DNA of 64,000 bases from Adlercreutzia faecimuris (GCF_022669055.1 NZ_JAJMLW010000001.1:744001-808000), one strand, 5' to 3'. Positions 32,435 through 42,278 are shown, counted from the first letter of the stretch. The notes: generated by a model not told the origin, from the sequence alone. Numbers and translations: made by a program.

Positions 32435-33364
32435 ATGAACGTGCACGGCAGCGTATCGGAGCTCATCGGCAACACCCCGCTGGTGGAGCTCGTCAACTTC
32501 GAGCAGGCGCGCGGCCTGGGCGCCACGGTGGTGGGGAAGGTGGAGGCGATGAACCCCGCCGGATCGGTGAAGGATCGCGTCGCGCGCGCCATGCTCGACG
32601 CCGCCGAGGACGCCGGCCTCATCGACGCCGACACCGTCATCATCGAGCCCACCTCGGGCAACACCGGCATCGGCCTGGCGGCCCTGGCCGCGGCCCGCGG
32701 CAACCGCGTCATCATCGTCATGCCCGACACCATGTCGGTCGAGCGCCGCAACCTCATGCGCGCCTACGGGGCCGAGCTCGTGCTCACGCCCGGCGCCGAG
32801 GGCATGAAGGGCGCCATCGCCCGGGCCGAGGAGCTCGCGGCGGCCACGCCCAACTCGTTCATCCCGTCGCAGTTCGAGAACCCGGCCAACCCCGCCATCC
32901 ACTACGCCACCACCGGCCCGGAGATCTGGCGCGACACCGACGGCAAGGTGGACATCCTGGTGGCGGGCGTGGGCACCGGCGGCACCATCTCGGGCGCGGG
33001 CGCCTACCTCAAGGAGCAGAACCCGGCCGTGCGCGTGGTGGCCGTCGAGCCGGCCACGTCGCCGGTGCTGTCCGAGGGGCGCGCGGGCAAGCACGGTATC
33101 CAGGGCATCGGCGCGGGCTTCGTGCCGGCCACGCTCGACACGGGCGTCTACGACGAGGTGCTGCCCATCGCCGATGACGAGGCCTTCGCCGCCGGCCGCG
33201 AGCTGGCCGCCCGCGACGGGCTGCTGGTGGGCATCTCGTCGGGCGCCGCGGCCGCCGCGGCCGCCAAGCTGGCCCAGCGGCCCGAGAACGCGGGCAAGCT
33301 CATCGTCGCCATCCTGCCCGACACCGGCGAGCGTTACCTCACCACCGCGATGTTCGACTTCTAG
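32435..33364 (+). CDS. cysK: Cysteine synthase (O-acetylserine sulfhydrylase)
   Basis: 309 residues. [14 protein letters not shown], the PLP lysine in [11 protein letters not shown], the substrate loop [10 protein letters not shown], the pocket [12 protein letters not shown] and the C-terminal [10 protein letters not shown] are all present. It converts O-acetyl-L-serine and sulfide into L-cysteine in the cytosol. GAGGAAGGGGC precedes the ATG. It has its own promoter, and its stop overlaps head-on by four bases with the stop of the convergent glutaminase-fold gene (shared CTAG). Confidence 0.95.
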   Translation: MNVHGSVSELIGNTPLVELVNFEQARGLGATVVGKVEAMNPAGSVKDRVARAMLDAAEDAGLIDADTVIIEPTSGNTGIGLAALAAARGNRVIIVMPDTMSVERRNLMRAYGAELVLTPGAEGMKGAIARAEELAAATPNSFIPSQFENPANPAIHYATTGPEIWRDTDGKVDILVAGVGTGGTISGAGAYLKEQNPAVRVVAVEPATSPVLSEGRAGKHGIQGIGAGFVPATLDTGVYDEVLPIADDEAFAAGRELAARDGLLVGISSGAAAAAAAKLAQRPENAGKLIVAILPDTGERYLTTAMFDF

Positions 33365-34359
33365 CGCGCCGCGCGCAGCACGCGGGCGGCGTCCACCAGC
33401 GCGCCGAACAGCGGCGCCATGGGGCCGTCGCCCGCGAAGAACTCGGGATGCCACTGCACGCCCAGCATGAACGACCGCCCGGGGTGCTCCACGCCCTCCA
33501 CCAGGCCGTCGGCCCAGGCGCAGGCGCGCAGCTCGGGCGCGACGTCGCGCACCGCCTGGTGGTGCAGCGAGTTCACCTGAAACGGCCCCGGCCCCATGAT
33601 GGCGCCCAGGCGCGTGTCCGCGCCGATGGACACCTCGTGCACGGGCTGCGAGGGCGCGGCCGTCTGCCAGTGGCGGTAGCGGTCGAGCCCCAGGTCGGTG
33701 GGCAGGTCGACGTAGAGGGTGCCCCCGTAGTACACGTTCATCAGCTGCGTGCCCCGGCAGATGCCCAGCACGGGCACGTCGTGGGCGTCGGCGAAGTTGA
33801 GGATCTCGTACTCCAGCGCGTCGCGCTCGGGCGTGAGCTGGCTCACCGCCGCGAAGGCCGCGTCGTCGGGGGAGGGCCCGCCGTAGAGCGCCGGGTCCAC
33901 GTCGTGACCGCCGGTCAGCACGAAGCCGTCCAGGTGCTCGAACAGGCTCGCGTAGGCGTCGACGTCGTCCATGAACGGCAGGATGATGGGGATGCCGCCG
34001 GCCGCCGCCACCGCCGGCGCGTAGTCGGCCGGCAGGCTGAGGAAGCGCTCCTCGGGGAACTGCTTGGCCACCAGCCCGATGAAGGGCCGCGGCTCGCCCG
34101 ACGACGCCCAGGCCGCGCCCCGCCGCGCCGCGGGCCCCGCCGCGGGCGGCACCCCCACGTCCTCGAGCGCCTCGGGCGCCACCGCGCGCACGGCCTTGGT
34201 GCACGGCATTCCGGTGGACGCGGTGCACAGCGGCACCGTCACGCCGGCGACCACCGTCTCGCCGTAGGCGCGCAGGCACGTCTCGGGCGTCTCGGCGTCG
34301 CAGAACCCCATGTCGGGGGAGGGCTTGATATCGTAGAGGGGCTCTTCCTTGTGGCTCAC
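33361..34359 (-). CDS. Class I glutamine-amidotransferase-like hydrolase (PuuD/peptidase C26 type)
   Basis: About 332 residues. From residue ~92 the chain reads like gamma-glutamyl-GABA hydrolases: [25 protein letters not shown], the nucleophile in [33 protein letters not shown], and the His-Glu pair in GVQWHPEFF. Such enzymes cleave gamma-glutamyl amides in polyamine or glutamine-derivative breakdown. The first ~90 residues form an extra Cys-containing, partly low-complexity segment not seen in the family. I prefer GTG at 34359 (after GGAAGGTGG) over in-frame GTGs at 34368 and 34392. The substrate is unknown and context gives no clue. Confidence 0.75.
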   Translation of the reverse strand: MSHKEEPLYDIKPSPDMGFCDAETPETCLRAYGETVVAGVTVPLCTASTGMPCTKAVRAVAPEALEDVGVPPAAGPAARRGAAWASSGEPRPFIGLVAKQFPEERFLSLPADYAPAVAAAGGIPIILPFMDDVDAYASLFEHLDGFVLTGGHDVDPALYGGPSPDDAAFAAVSQLTPERDALEYEILNFADAHDVPVLGICRGTQLMNVYYGGTLYVDLPTDLGLDRYRHWQTAAPSQPVHEVSIGADTRLGAIMGPGPFQVNSLHHQAVRDVAPELRACAWADGLVEGVEHPGRSFMLGVQWHPEFFAGDGPMAPLFGALVDAARVLRAAR

Positions 34360-34429
34360 GGCATCCACCTTCCGCTGGGGGAGGCCCCGCACGGCCGCCC
34401 CCAGCGCCCCGCACGGGGCGGGGGAGGGG

Positions 34430-37400
34430 CTACTCGCTGCGCAGGGCCTCCACGGGATCCTTCCGGCTGGCGCTCGACGCGGGGATGAGGCCCGCGATGA
34501 ACGACAGGAACACGCTTATCCCCACCAGTATAGCGGCAGCCTGCCACGGCAGCTGCGCGACGTTGGGCACGTCGAAGAGCGAGTACACCATGGCGTTCAC
34601 CGGGATGCAGCCCAGGGCGGTGATGCCCACGCCCAGCAGGCCCGCCACCAGGCCCTCGATGATGGTCTCGGCGTTGAAGATGCGGCTGATGTCGCCCTTC
34701 GAGGCGCCGATGGCGCGCAGGATGCCGATCTCCTTGCGCCGCTCGAGCACCGAAATGTAGGTGATGACGCCGATCATGATGGAGCTCACCACCAGCGATA
34801 TGGCGACGAAGGCCACCAGCACGTAGCTGATCATGTTCACGATGTCGGTCACCGACGCCATCAGCGTGCCCACGAAGTCGGTGTAGGTGATGACCTTGTC
34901 GTCGGCGCCCTCGGCCTCCATCCGCGCGTTGTAGTCGTCGAGGATCTGGATGACGTGGGCCTTCGCGTCGAAGTCGATGGGGTAGATGTCGATGCCGGCG
35001 GGCTTGGCCGGGTCGGCGTAGCCCAGGCGGCGCAGGTTGTTGTCGTAGGTGGCGTCCTCCGAGGTCATGAGCGACATCATCAGGTCGCGCAGCTCGTCTT
35101 CGGTCATGTTCATCTCGAAGGCGTTGGCGAAGGCGTCCGCGTCGATGGATATGGCCGACGCCATGTTGGCGCCCAGCTGGCTCATCCCCTTCTGCATGGC
35201 GGCGGTGACCTGGGTCTCGAGCGCCTGGGACATGGTGGCCATGTAGGAGGTCATGGTGGAGGTGACGTAGCCCTGCAACGCGCGCGCCACCTGGGATTCC
35301 AAGTCCTTTTCCTGGGCGATCTTCATGGTCTGCGCCGCGATGGCCGCCTGGCCGGCGGGCGACTGGAGGAACTTGGAGAACGCGCCGCTGAAGTCGGCCA
35401 TGGCCGCGGCCTGCTCCTCGGGCGGCAGGCCCTTGAGGTAGGCCTGGAACGCGCCCATCACGCCGGTGACCACGCCGGATATCTGCTCGTCGGACAGCTC
35501 CAGGTCGAGCGAGCCCACGAGCGCGCCCATGTCGGGCTCGGGCGCCGGCGGCAGGCTGGCCGCCACGGACTGGAGGTCGAGGGTGTTGGACATGTCCACC
35601 GACAGCTTGCGCTGGTCGATCTTGAACGCCGCCTGGAGCGCCTCGGAGTTGATGGTGAACAGCGAGTCCATGTCGAAGGAGTCGGCGTCGTCCTCCTCCT
35701 CGCCGAAGGGCTTGCCGGTGAACACGTTGACGGTCGGGTCGGCCAGCTGGTCTTGGACGATCTGGCTGGCCTCGGCGCGCTCGATGACGTGGTCGACGAG
35801 CGACGCCGGGTAGTTGAGGCCGGGGTTGAGCATGGTGGCCTTCGCGTCGGGCGAGGGCGTCACGATGCCCACGACGGCCAGGTCCTCGCCGGCGGCCACC
35901 AGGTCGCGCATGAAGGCGTTGTCGTCGGACTTGTCCACCCACACGCCGTAGTCGGCGTCGTAGGCGTACCAGTCGGCGGCGTTGACCAGCTTGAAGCGTA
36001 CGCCGAGCACGTCCTCGTAGGAGACGGGGCGGATGTCGCCGGGGATGGCGACCTCCTCCTCGGCGGCGAACTGGCGCACCATCTCGTCGAGCTCGGCGCC
36101 GTCGCGCAGGCCGAGGGTGTAGAGCATGAAGTCGCTGATGCGTCCGCTCGGCGTGGTGACGAGCACCACCTCGTCAGGCCCCTCGGGCCAGCGGCCGGCG
36201 CGCACCTCGTACTGCGACTCGTAGAGGGCCGGGTCGTCGGGCATCTCGTAGAACATGTCGGTGCTCATGGCCATGGACATGAGCGAGTTGCTGGACACGT
36301 CCGACCCGATGCCGAGCGGCGCCATCGAGCGGTCGGGGTTGACCTGGCGCAGGTTGTCGGTGTCGGAGAGGAAGATCTGGGGCGCCACGTCGTAGGTGCA
36401 CTCGATGGCGTTGACGTAGGGCTCGATGCCGCTGTCGCCGCTGTCGAGGTAGGTCTTGAGCGACGCCAGGTCGTTCGAGCCGATGGAGCCGAACATGGTG
36501 GTGAGCATCTGCGCGATGCCCACCTCGCCCTCTGGCGCGTCGCCGGCCATGGCGTCGAGCGCGTCCTGCTCGTTCTCGGGCCCCGTGCCCGTGGCGGGCC
36601 CGCCGGCGTCCTGGGCGGCCTCGGGGCTGTCGACGGCACCGTCGGCGGGCTGCTCGGCGCCGGCGCCGCCCGACGCGTCGGGCGCGTCGTCCGACCCGCC
36701 CGCGCCCAGGAGCATGGACGTCATGTCGAAGCCGGAGGACATGATCTGCAGCGGGTACTCCGACAGCGTCTCCTCCTCCACCGTCTTTATGTAGTCGTTC
36801 ACGCCGTTGGCCAGCGACAGGATGGCGGCGATGCCGATGATGCCGATGGATCCGGCGAACGCCGTCATGAGGGTGCGACCCTTCTTGGTCATGAGGTTGT
36901 TGAACGACAGCGACAGCGCCGTGAGCGGGCCCATGGACGTGCGGCGCACCTTCTTGGTCGACTCGCGCATCTCGTCGGCGGAGGGGTCGAACGGGTCGGT
37001 GTCGGATCGGATGACGCCGTCGGCCAGGTTGACGATGCGCGTGGCGTACTGGTCGGCCAGCTCGGGGTTGTGGGTGACCATGACCACCAGGCGGTCCTTG
37101 GCGATCTCGGTCAGCAGGTCCATGATCTGGACGGAGGTCTTCGAGTCGAGGGCACCGGTGGGCTCGTCGGCCAGCAGGATCTCCGGGTCGTTGATGAGGG
37201 CGCGGGCGATGGCGACGCGCTGCATCTGGCCGCCCGAGAGCTGGCTCGGCTTCTTGTTCACGTGGTCGGCCAGGCCCACGCGCTCGAGCTCGGCTATGGC
37301 GCGGCGCCGGCGCTCGTCGCGGCTGACGCCCGACAGGGTGAGCGCCAGCTCGACGTTGGCGAGCACCGTCTGGTGGGGGATGAGGTTGTAGCTCTGGAAG

Positions 37401-37663
37401 ACGAACCCGATGCGGTTGTTGCGGTAGGTGTCCCAGTCGCGGTCCTTGTACCGCTCGGTGGAGATGCCGTCGATGACGAGGTCGCCGCTGTCGTAGTGGT
37501 CGAGGCCGCCGATGATGTTGAGCATGGTGGTCTTGCCCGATCCCGACGGACCCAGGATGGCCACGAACTCGTTGTCGCGGAAGGCCACCGACACGTCGTC
37601 GAGGGCGACCTGCGTGAAGCTGCCGGTGGTGTAGGACTTGCGGATGTGCTTGAGCTGGAGCAT
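34430..37663 (-). CDS. ABC transporter ATPase-permease fusion with large extracellular domain (MacB/FtsX type)
   Basis: 1,077 residues. The first ~230 are a LolD/MacB-type ATPase (Walker A GPSGSGKTT, signature LSGGQMQR, Walker B ILLADEPTGALDS, switch MVTHNPE). One membrane helix (LMTAFAGSIGIIGIAAILSL) is followed by an external domain of ~600 residues. Near the end come three helices with the FtsX-like segment ISVLERRKEIGILRAIGASKGDI. Such fusions export peptides or antibiotics or transmit envelope signals; which applies here is unknown. I use the ATG just before MLQLKHIRKSY; the upstream frame is open but basic low-complexity. It is a single gene. Upstream, GTAGTTTAGCTAC-like repeats near 37780 may hold its promoter. 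Confidence 0.88.
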   Translation of the reverse strand: MLQLKHIRKSYTTGSFTQVALDDVSVAFRDNEFVAILGPSGSGKTTMLNIIGGLDHYDSGDLVIDGISTERYKDRDWDTYRNNRIGFVFQSYNLIPHQTVLANVELALTLSGVSRDERRRRAIAELERVGLADHVNKKPSQLSGGQMQRVAIARALINDPEILLADEPTGALDSKTSVQIMDLLTEIAKDRLVVMVTHNPELADQYATRIVNLADGVIRSDTDPFDPSADEMRESTKKVRRTSMGPLTALSLSFNNLMTKKGRTLMTAFAGSIGIIGIAAILSLANGVNDYIKTVEEETLSEYPLQIMSSGFDMTSMLLGAGGSDDAPDASGGAGAEQPADGAVDSPEAAQDAGGPATGTGPENEQDALDAMAGDAPEGEVGIAQMLTTMFGSIGSNDLASLKTYLDSGDSGIEPYVNAIECTYDVAPQIFLSDTDNLRQVNPDRSMAPLGIGSDVSSNSLMSMAMSTDMFYEMPDDPALYESQYEVRAGRWPEGPDEVVLVTTPSGRISDFMLYTLGLRDGAELDEMVRQFAAEEEVAIPGDIRPVSYEDVLGVRFKLVNAADWYAYDADYGVWVDKSDDNAFMRDLVAAGEDLAVVGIVTPSPDAKATMLNPGLNYPASLVDHVIERAEASQIVQDQLADPTVNVFTGKPFGEEEDDADSFDMDSLFTINSEALQAAFKIDQRKLSVDMSNTLDLQSVAASLPPAPEPDMGALVGSLDLELSDEQISGVVTGVMGAFQAYLKGLPPEEQAAAMADFSGAFSKFLQSPAGQAAIAAQTMKIAQEKDLESQVARALQGYVTSTMTSYMATMSQALETQVTAAMQKGMSQLGANMASAISIDADAFANAFEMNMTEDELRDLMMSLMTSEDATYDNNLRRLGYADPAKPAGIDIYPIDFDAKAHVIQILDDYNARMEAEGADDKVITYTDFVGTLMASVTDIVNMISYVLVAFVAISLVVSSIMIGVITYISVLERRKEIGILRAIGASKGDISRIFNAETIIEGLVAGLLGVGITALGCIPVNAMVYSLFDVPNVAQLPWQAAAILVGISVFLSFIAGLIPASSASRKDPVEALRSE

Positions 37664-37940
37664 GGGTGAGCTGCCTTCCCGGGGTGGCTCGCGGTCGAGC
37701 GCGCGGCCGCCGGCTGGGGCGGCGCGGCGCGCGAGGAGGCGCCTCCTGCGGCGCCCCCTGCCTTGTTCGGCAGATATTTTAGTAGCTAAACTACTTTTTC
37801 GACGAAGCACCCGCGAAACAACATATACCGAGGGGGCGCGATGCGCGATGCGCGAGGCGTGGGTGGCGCGAGCGGGTGGCGCGTGGAGCGCGCGGGCGGT
37901 GCGAGCGGCCCGGCCCGATGGGCGCGCGCAGGGATTTGGG

Positions 37941-38104
37941 CGGTTTCGCGTCATTTCGGCGAGTTTCCCGAGCCTGGAAGGCGCCTTTTCGGCCTCAGCG
38001 CTTTTAGGGCGAGACGTTTCCCCAGGTCACGCTTTTTCCTTCGGCGCGAATCGGGTGCAAAGAGGGGGAATTGCCTCGGGAAACTCGCCAAAATGACGCG
38101 AAAC
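37941..38104. repeat. 164-bp intergenic inverted-repeat element, copy 2 of the GGCGAGTTTCCCGAG family
   Basis: Bases 37941-37970 and 38075-38104 are inverted copies matching at 29 of 30 positions. The inner ~20 bases of each arm are shared with the element at 14914-15074. The outer nine bases (GTTTCGCGT here) differ from that copy yet are preserved on both sides within this one. It lies between divergent genes (ABC fusion and the sigma-factor trio). The interior has no gene. Confidence 0.8.
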
Positions 38105-38314
38105 GGGGAATTCTCGTGCAACGGGTGGGGGAAATGGCTGAAGGTCGGGAACATTTTCGCGACGGGCGGTGTAATAAGGGGTAGGAAGGCGCGGCGGCGC
38201 GCCTGACGCCGAGTGGCGCGGGATGACGGCGCGCGAGGCGCCCGGTGCCGAGTGGCGCGGGGCGATGGCACGCCCGGCGATGCCGCCGGGCGGCGCGGAC
38301 GAGGGGAGGCGACC

Positions 38315-39025
38315 ATGGGCGAGGACGTTCGGGTGACGCGGGACGCGCGGCCGCGGCGCGCGCAGGGCGGCGTGGCGGCTGTCGGGCGGGCGTCGGCGCG
38401 CCGCCGCCGGCAGGTGCGCGGCCACCGGTGGGCGCTGCGCAGCGGCGCGATCGCGACCGTGCTGGCCGCCGTGGTCGGGATGCAGACGGCGGGGCTGCTG
38501 GACTGGGCGGGCGAGCAGTGCCGCGTCTGGCCCCGCACCGAGGCGGGGCTGACCTACTGCGCGGTAGGCCAGAGGCTGACTGGCGACTATCCCGACCTGG
38601 TGGGCGTCATGATCAACCGCGGCACGCCCGAGGAGCGCGTCGCCTACGTCTACGGCGAGGAGCTGGCCCGGGCCGACGGCTCCCGCGTCAGCGGCCCCGA
38701 GGAGGCCGTCGCCTACACGGCCGCGCTGGCCGAGCGCGCCCACCGCGGCTGGGAGCTGGGGCTCAACGCGTGCCTTGGCGACCGCGGCGCCGTGACGGCC
38801 GAGCAGGCCGCCCGGGCCTGCGACCTCATGCACGAGACGGGCGCCGGCCTCGCGGCTGTGACGGCCTATCTCCAGGGGCTCGACCTGGGGCTCGACGAGG
38901 ACGGGGCGCGCCGCCTCGCCATAGACGCCCAGGCGGCGGCCAACCGCCTGGGTGGCATCCGCCTCGTGGCCTATGAGCTGGACGGCGTCACCGTGGCGGG
39001 CGAGTACGCCGTGGGCGGCCTCTGA
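38315..39025 (+). CDS. Single-pass membrane protein of unknown function, first gene of a sigma-factor trio
   Basis: 236 residues. An Arg-rich N-terminus (~40 residues) precedes one membrane segment (SGAIATVLAAVVGMQTAGLL, about 45-65). The remaining ~170 residues should lie outside and contain four cysteines (EQCRVW, TYCAVG, NACLGD, RACDLM). No family is recognised. GAGGGGAGGC precedes the ATG at 38315. Its stop shares one base with the start of the sigma-factor gene (TGATG), so the two are translationally coupled. The external domain may sense a signal passed to the sigma factor or carry out the response; both are guesses. Confidence 0.6.
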   Translation: MGEDVRVTRDARPRRAQGGVAAVGRASARRRRQVRGHRWALRSGAIATVLAAVVGMQTAGLLDWAGEQCRVWPRTEAGLTYCAVGQRLTGDYPDLVGVMINRGTPEERVAYVYGEELARADGSRVSGPEEAVAYTAALAERAHRGWELGLNACLGDRGAVTAEQAARACDLMHETGAGLAAVTAYLQGLDLGLDEDGARRLAIDAQAAANRLGGIRLVAYELDGVTVAGEYAVGGL

Positions 39026-39582
39026 TGGCCGATGCCGCCCGCCCCGACCTGCCCGTGGGCCGCGAGGCCCTGGTCGAGTACGCGCTGGCACGTCATGGCG
39101 CGGCCGTCTACCGCTTCGCCCTGCACCAGCTGCGCTCGCCGGCCGCGGCCGAGGAGGTGGCCCAGGACGTGTTCGTGGCGCTGTTCGCGGACGGGGGCTC
39201 CTTCGACGACGACCACCACCTGCGCTGCTGGCTCATGAAGGTGACGGCGCGGCGCTGCAAGAACCGCCGGCGCGCCCGCGCCCGCCGTCCCGAGGACACG
39301 ACCGACCCCCACGATCTGGAGCGCGCCGCGGAGGGGCTGGCGCTCGCAGCGCCCGCGCCCGCCGGGCCGGGCGATGCTGCGGGCGACGGCGGCGCTGAGG
39401 TGCTCTGGGAGCACGTCGACGCCCTGCCCGCGCCGCTGCGCGAGGTCGTCTACCTGTTCTACGTCGAGGAATACGCCACCGATGAGATAGCCGCCATCGT
39501 CGGTGCGGCGCCGGCGACGGTGCGCACGCGCCTGCACCGGGCACGGCGCCGGCTGCGCCGGATGCTGGAAGGAGGCTCGTGA
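39025..39582 (+). CDS. ECF-type RNA polymerase sigma factor
   Basis: 185 residues. Region 2 is ALARHGAAVYRFALHQLRSPAAAEEVAQDVFVALF with the RCWLMKVTARRCKNRRRARARR end. A Gly/Ala-rich spacer follows. Region 4 is LPAPLREVVYLFYVEEYATDEIAAIVGAAPATVRTRLHRARRRLRRML. It should redirect RNA polymerase to a small regulon on an external cue. It is sandwiched with one-base TGATG overlaps between two single-pass membrane proteins, the second a likely anti-sigma factor. Target promoters are not visible. Confidence 0.85.
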   Translation: MADAARPDLPVGREALVEYALARHGAAVYRFALHQLRSPAAAEEVAQDVFVALFADGGSFDDDHHLRCWLMKVTARRCKNRRRARARRPEDTTDPHDLERAAEGLALAAPAPAGPGDAAGDGGAEVLWEHVDALPAPLREVVYLFYVEEYATDEIAAIVGAAPATVRTRLHRARRRLRRMLEGGS

Positions 39583-40397
39583 TGAGGTTTGACGGGTATC
39601 GGCGCCAGGTGCTGGCCGTCCAGGCGCCCGAGGGGCTGGCCGCCGCCGTGCGCGGGCGCCTGGCGGATGAGGCGCCGGCCGCCGCGGGGCGTGGCGCGCG
39701 CGGCGGGGGAGCCGCCGGCGACGGCCCGCGACCCGGGCCACGCGCCGCCTGTGCCCCGGCGCCTAGAACGCAGCCGCGGCGCCGGGCGGCCCTCGCGACC
39801 GCTGCCGTGCTGGCGGCGATCCTGATCGGGGCGGGCGCCGCGGCGCTGCCGCCGATCGCCGGCCCGGGCGGCGCGGGGCTGCTCGCGCCTGCCACCGCCG
39901 AGGCGCTGGTGGTGCGCGACTCGCGCCTGTACGTCGATCCCAACGGCGCGCTCTCCTACGATCGGAAGACGCGCACGGCGACCCTGGCCGTCTGCGCGGA
40001 GTTCCGCTGCGCCAACGGCGCCGGCGACCCCTGCGAGGTGCGCGTCGAGGGAGAGGGCCTGGCCCTGGCCGCGTGGGGCCGCGGCGGTGACGCGGCGCCC
40101 GTGGACGCGCTCGCGTTCGAGGGCGGTCGCAGCGTCAAGGCGCGGCTCGTCATCACCGCGCGCATCGACGACGAGGAGTGGTGGCGCTCGCCCGACGGCG
40201 ACGGCCCGGCCCAACGCGCGCTGCTCTGGCGCGCGGCGCTCCCCGTCTTGGGCGGCGGCCGGCTCGTGCTCAGCCGGCCGGGCGCGCCCGACGCCGTCTA
40301 CGCCTTCGACGTGACGCAGGCGCCCGGCGGCGGCGACGTGCTCGACGGCCTGACCGACGGCGTACGCGCGGCCATCCCCCTCGTCCCCATGCGCTGA
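39582..40397 (+). CDS. Putative membrane anti-sigma factor
   Basis: 271 residues. A cytosolic N-terminal part of ~68 residues (MRFDGYRRQVLAVQAPEGLAAAVRG) is followed by one membrane helix (AALATAAVLAAILIGAGAAALPP, ~70-92). A ~175-residue external domain with three cysteines (VCAEFRC, DPCEV) follows. The order sigma factor then single-pass membrane protein and the one-base overlap suggest it binds the sigma factor until an external signal. No zinc-binding anti-sigma motif (H-x3-C-x2-C) is visible. GGAGG lies six bases before the ATG. Confidence 0.6.
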   Translation: MRFDGYRRQVLAVQAPEGLAAAVRGRLADEAPAAAGRGARGGGAAGDGPRPGPRAACAPAPRTQPRRRAALATAAVLAAILIGAGAAALPPIAGPGGAGLLAPATAEALVVRDSRLYVDPNGALSYDRKTRTATLAVCAEFRCANGAGDPCEVRVEGEGLALAAWGRGGDAAPVDALAFEGGRSVKARLVITARIDDEEWWRSPDGDGPAQRALLWRAALPVLGGGRLVLSRPGAPDAVYAFDVTQAPGGGDVLDGLTDGVRAAIPLVPMR

Positions 40398-40617
40398 CCC
40401 GGCGGCGCCGGGCGCCCGGAACGCCGCCGGCGCCGGGTGGCGCTCCCCGCGGCGAGCCGTCTCGTTCCGGCACCGCGGCCGCCTCGCCCTCCCCGCGGCG
40501 AGTCCGCTCGCGCCCATGTTTCCCTCCGGTAAAAAGGCCGGCGCGCATCGCGGGCTGCAGCCGGCTGCGGTATCATGGCGACGGCACACGACAAGGCCCC
40601 GGAAGAAAGGACGCGCC

Positions 40618-41133
40618 ATGGATCAGAAGGTCTACGACCTCATCAACGACCAGATCAACAAGGAGCTGTACTCGGCTTACCTGTACCTCTCCTTCGCCGA
40701 CTACTACGAGGAGGAGGGCCTGGACGGCTACGCCAACTACTACGAGATCCAGGCGCAGGAGGAGCGCGACCACGCCCTCATCTTCCGCAACTACCTGCAT
40801 GAGAACGGCGAGAAGGTGAAGCTGCTGGCCATCGCCCAGCCCGACAAGGTGTTCACCAACTTCATGGAGCCGCTCGAGGCCGCGCTCGAGCACGAGAAGT
40901 ACGTGACCGCCCTCATCCACGACATCTACGCCGCGGCCGAGGCGGCGGGCGACTACCGCACCAAGAAGTTCCTCGGCTGGTTCATCGACGAGCAGCTGGA
41001 GGAAGAGGACAACGCCGACGACATGATCACCAAGATGAAGCTGTTCGGCGGCGACGCGCGCAGCCTCTACGAGCTGGATCGCGAGTACGCGGCTCGCGCC
41101 TACACCGTGCCGAGCCCGCTGGCCACCGCCTAG
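40618..41133 (+). CDS. Ferritin (bacterial non-haem, FtnA-like)
   Basis: 171 residues. It shows the four-helix ferritin fold with ferroxidase-site residues in INKELYSAYLYLSFADYYEEEGLDGYANYYEIQAQEERDHALIF, and further ligands in LEHEKYVTALIHDIYAAAE and WFIDEQLEEEDNADDM. It oxidises and stores iron in a 24-subunit cytosolic shell. GAAAGGACGC precedes the ATG. It is a single gene followed by a GC-rich hairpin; a ZIP-type metal importer lies downstream. Confidence 0.92.
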   Translation: MDQKVYDLINDQINKELYSAYLYLSFADYYEEEGLDGYANYYEIQAQEERDHALIFRNYLHENGEKVKLLAIAQPDKVFTNFMEPLEAALEHEKYVTALIHDIYAAAEAAGDYRTKKFLGWFIDEQLEEEDNADDMITKMKLFGGDARSLYELDREYAARAYTVPSPLATA

Positions 41134-41433
41134 TCTCGACGCCATCCGATGCCCCCGCGCCCGCCCCTCGGCGGGCGCGTCGCGTTCGGGGCGCCTCGGC
41201 GGCCGCCCGCGGCCCGCCGCGCCCCGCGCCCCGCGCCCGGCGTCGCGTCCTACCCGCATCTGGCGCCGCCGCGCTCGGTCCCGCGCTTGTCGCGCCTGGC
41301 CGCGCCCGGCCGCGCCCGGCTCGTACCGTGCCCCGCGCCCACAATCGCATGACGGTTTCCCCGGAAGGCCGCCCGCCGCCCGCGCTCCCGCTATGATGGC
41401 CCCAATCACCTGATGGGCGCTAAGGAGGCTGCC
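41134..41433. other. Intergenic, terminator hairpin then GC-rich filler
   Basis: CGCGCCCGCC (41156-41165) pairs with GGCGGGCGCG (41170-41179) around a four-base loop, without a T-run; probably the ferritin terminator. The remaining ~250 bases are C/G-rich with no convincing frame, RNA gene or promoter boxes. Confidence 0.5.
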
Positions 41434-42228
41434 ATGCAGCAGGCACTGCTCTGGGCCGCGACGGGCACCGGCTTCACCTTCCTCATGACCACGCTGGGAT
41501 CAGCGGCGGTCTTTTTGTTCCGCGGGCGCTCGAGCGCGCTCGCCCAGCGCGTCTTCCTCGGTTTCGCGGCAGGCGTGATGATCGCCGCGTCGGTGTGGTC
41601 GCTGCTCATCCCCGCCATCGAGCGCGCCGAGGAGGCCGGCCAGGCCGGCTGGCTGCCCGCCGCGGGCGGCTTCGCCCTGGGCGTGGCGTTTCTGCTGGTG
41701 CTGCACAACGTCATCCCGCACCTGCACCCCGGCGAGCGCGACCCGGAGGGCCTACCGAGCCGCTGGGAGCGGCCGACGCTGCTGTTCACGGCCGTCACGC
41801 TGCACAACATCCCCGAGGGCATGTCGGTGGGCCTGCTGTTCGCCATGGCCGGCCTGAACGGGGGCGACCCGGCGACCTTCGGCATGGCGGTGGCCCTGGC
41901 CGTGGGCATCGGCATCCAGAACGTGCCCGAGGGCGCGGCCGTGTCGCTGCCGATGCTCCAGGAGGGGATGAGCGCGCCCAAGGCGTTCGCGATGGGCTCG
42001 CTGTCGGGCCTGGCCGAGCCGGTGTTCGGCATCCTGGTGGTGCTGTTCGCGGGCGTCATCACGCCGCTCATGCCGTGGCTCCTGGCGTTCTCGGCCGGCG
42101 CCATGATGTTCGTGGTGGTGGAGGAGCTCATCCCCGAGGCGCATCTGGGCGAGCACTCCAACGCCGGCACCCTGGCCGTGATGGCCGGCTTCCTGCTGAT
42201 GATGATCCTCGACGTGGCCCTGGGCTAG
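41434..42228 (+). CDS. ZIP-family divalent metal transporter
   Basis: 264 residues with about eight helices. The metal-site helices are TLHNIPEGMSVGLLF and NVPEGAAVSLP, and a further VVEELIPEAH fits the GufA/ZupT branch of ZIP carriers. That branch brings zinc, iron or manganese into the cytosol. AAGGAGGCTGCC precedes the ATG; a longer in-frame start at 41413 overlaps this site. It lies after ferritin but separated by a hairpin, so joint regulation by metal status is plausible but not shown. Confidence 0.85.
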   Translation: MQQALLWAATGTGFTFLMTTLGSAAVFLFRGRSSALAQRVFLGFAAGVMIAASVWSLLIPAIERAEEAGQAGWLPAAGGFALGVAFLLVLHNVIPHLHPGERDPEGLPSRWERPTLLFTAVTLHNIPEGMSVGLLFAMAGLNGGDPATFGMAVALAVGIGIQNVPEGAAVSLPMLQEGMSAPKAFAMGSLSGLAEPVFGILVVLFAGVITPLMPWLLAFSAGAMMFVVVEELIPEAHLGEHSNAGTLAVMAGFLLMMILDVALG

Positions 42229-42278
42229 GGCCCGCCGGATCCCGCCGCCGCTCGACCCGGCTGACTGCCGCGGGGCGC

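Noticed and set aside
34349-37669. A 1,106-codon open frame on the plus strand opposite the ABC fusion gene
   Set aside because: Its translation is His/Gly/Val/Arg-rich without domains; it is the antisense shadow of a long GC-rich gene whose own frame has clear ATPase motifs.
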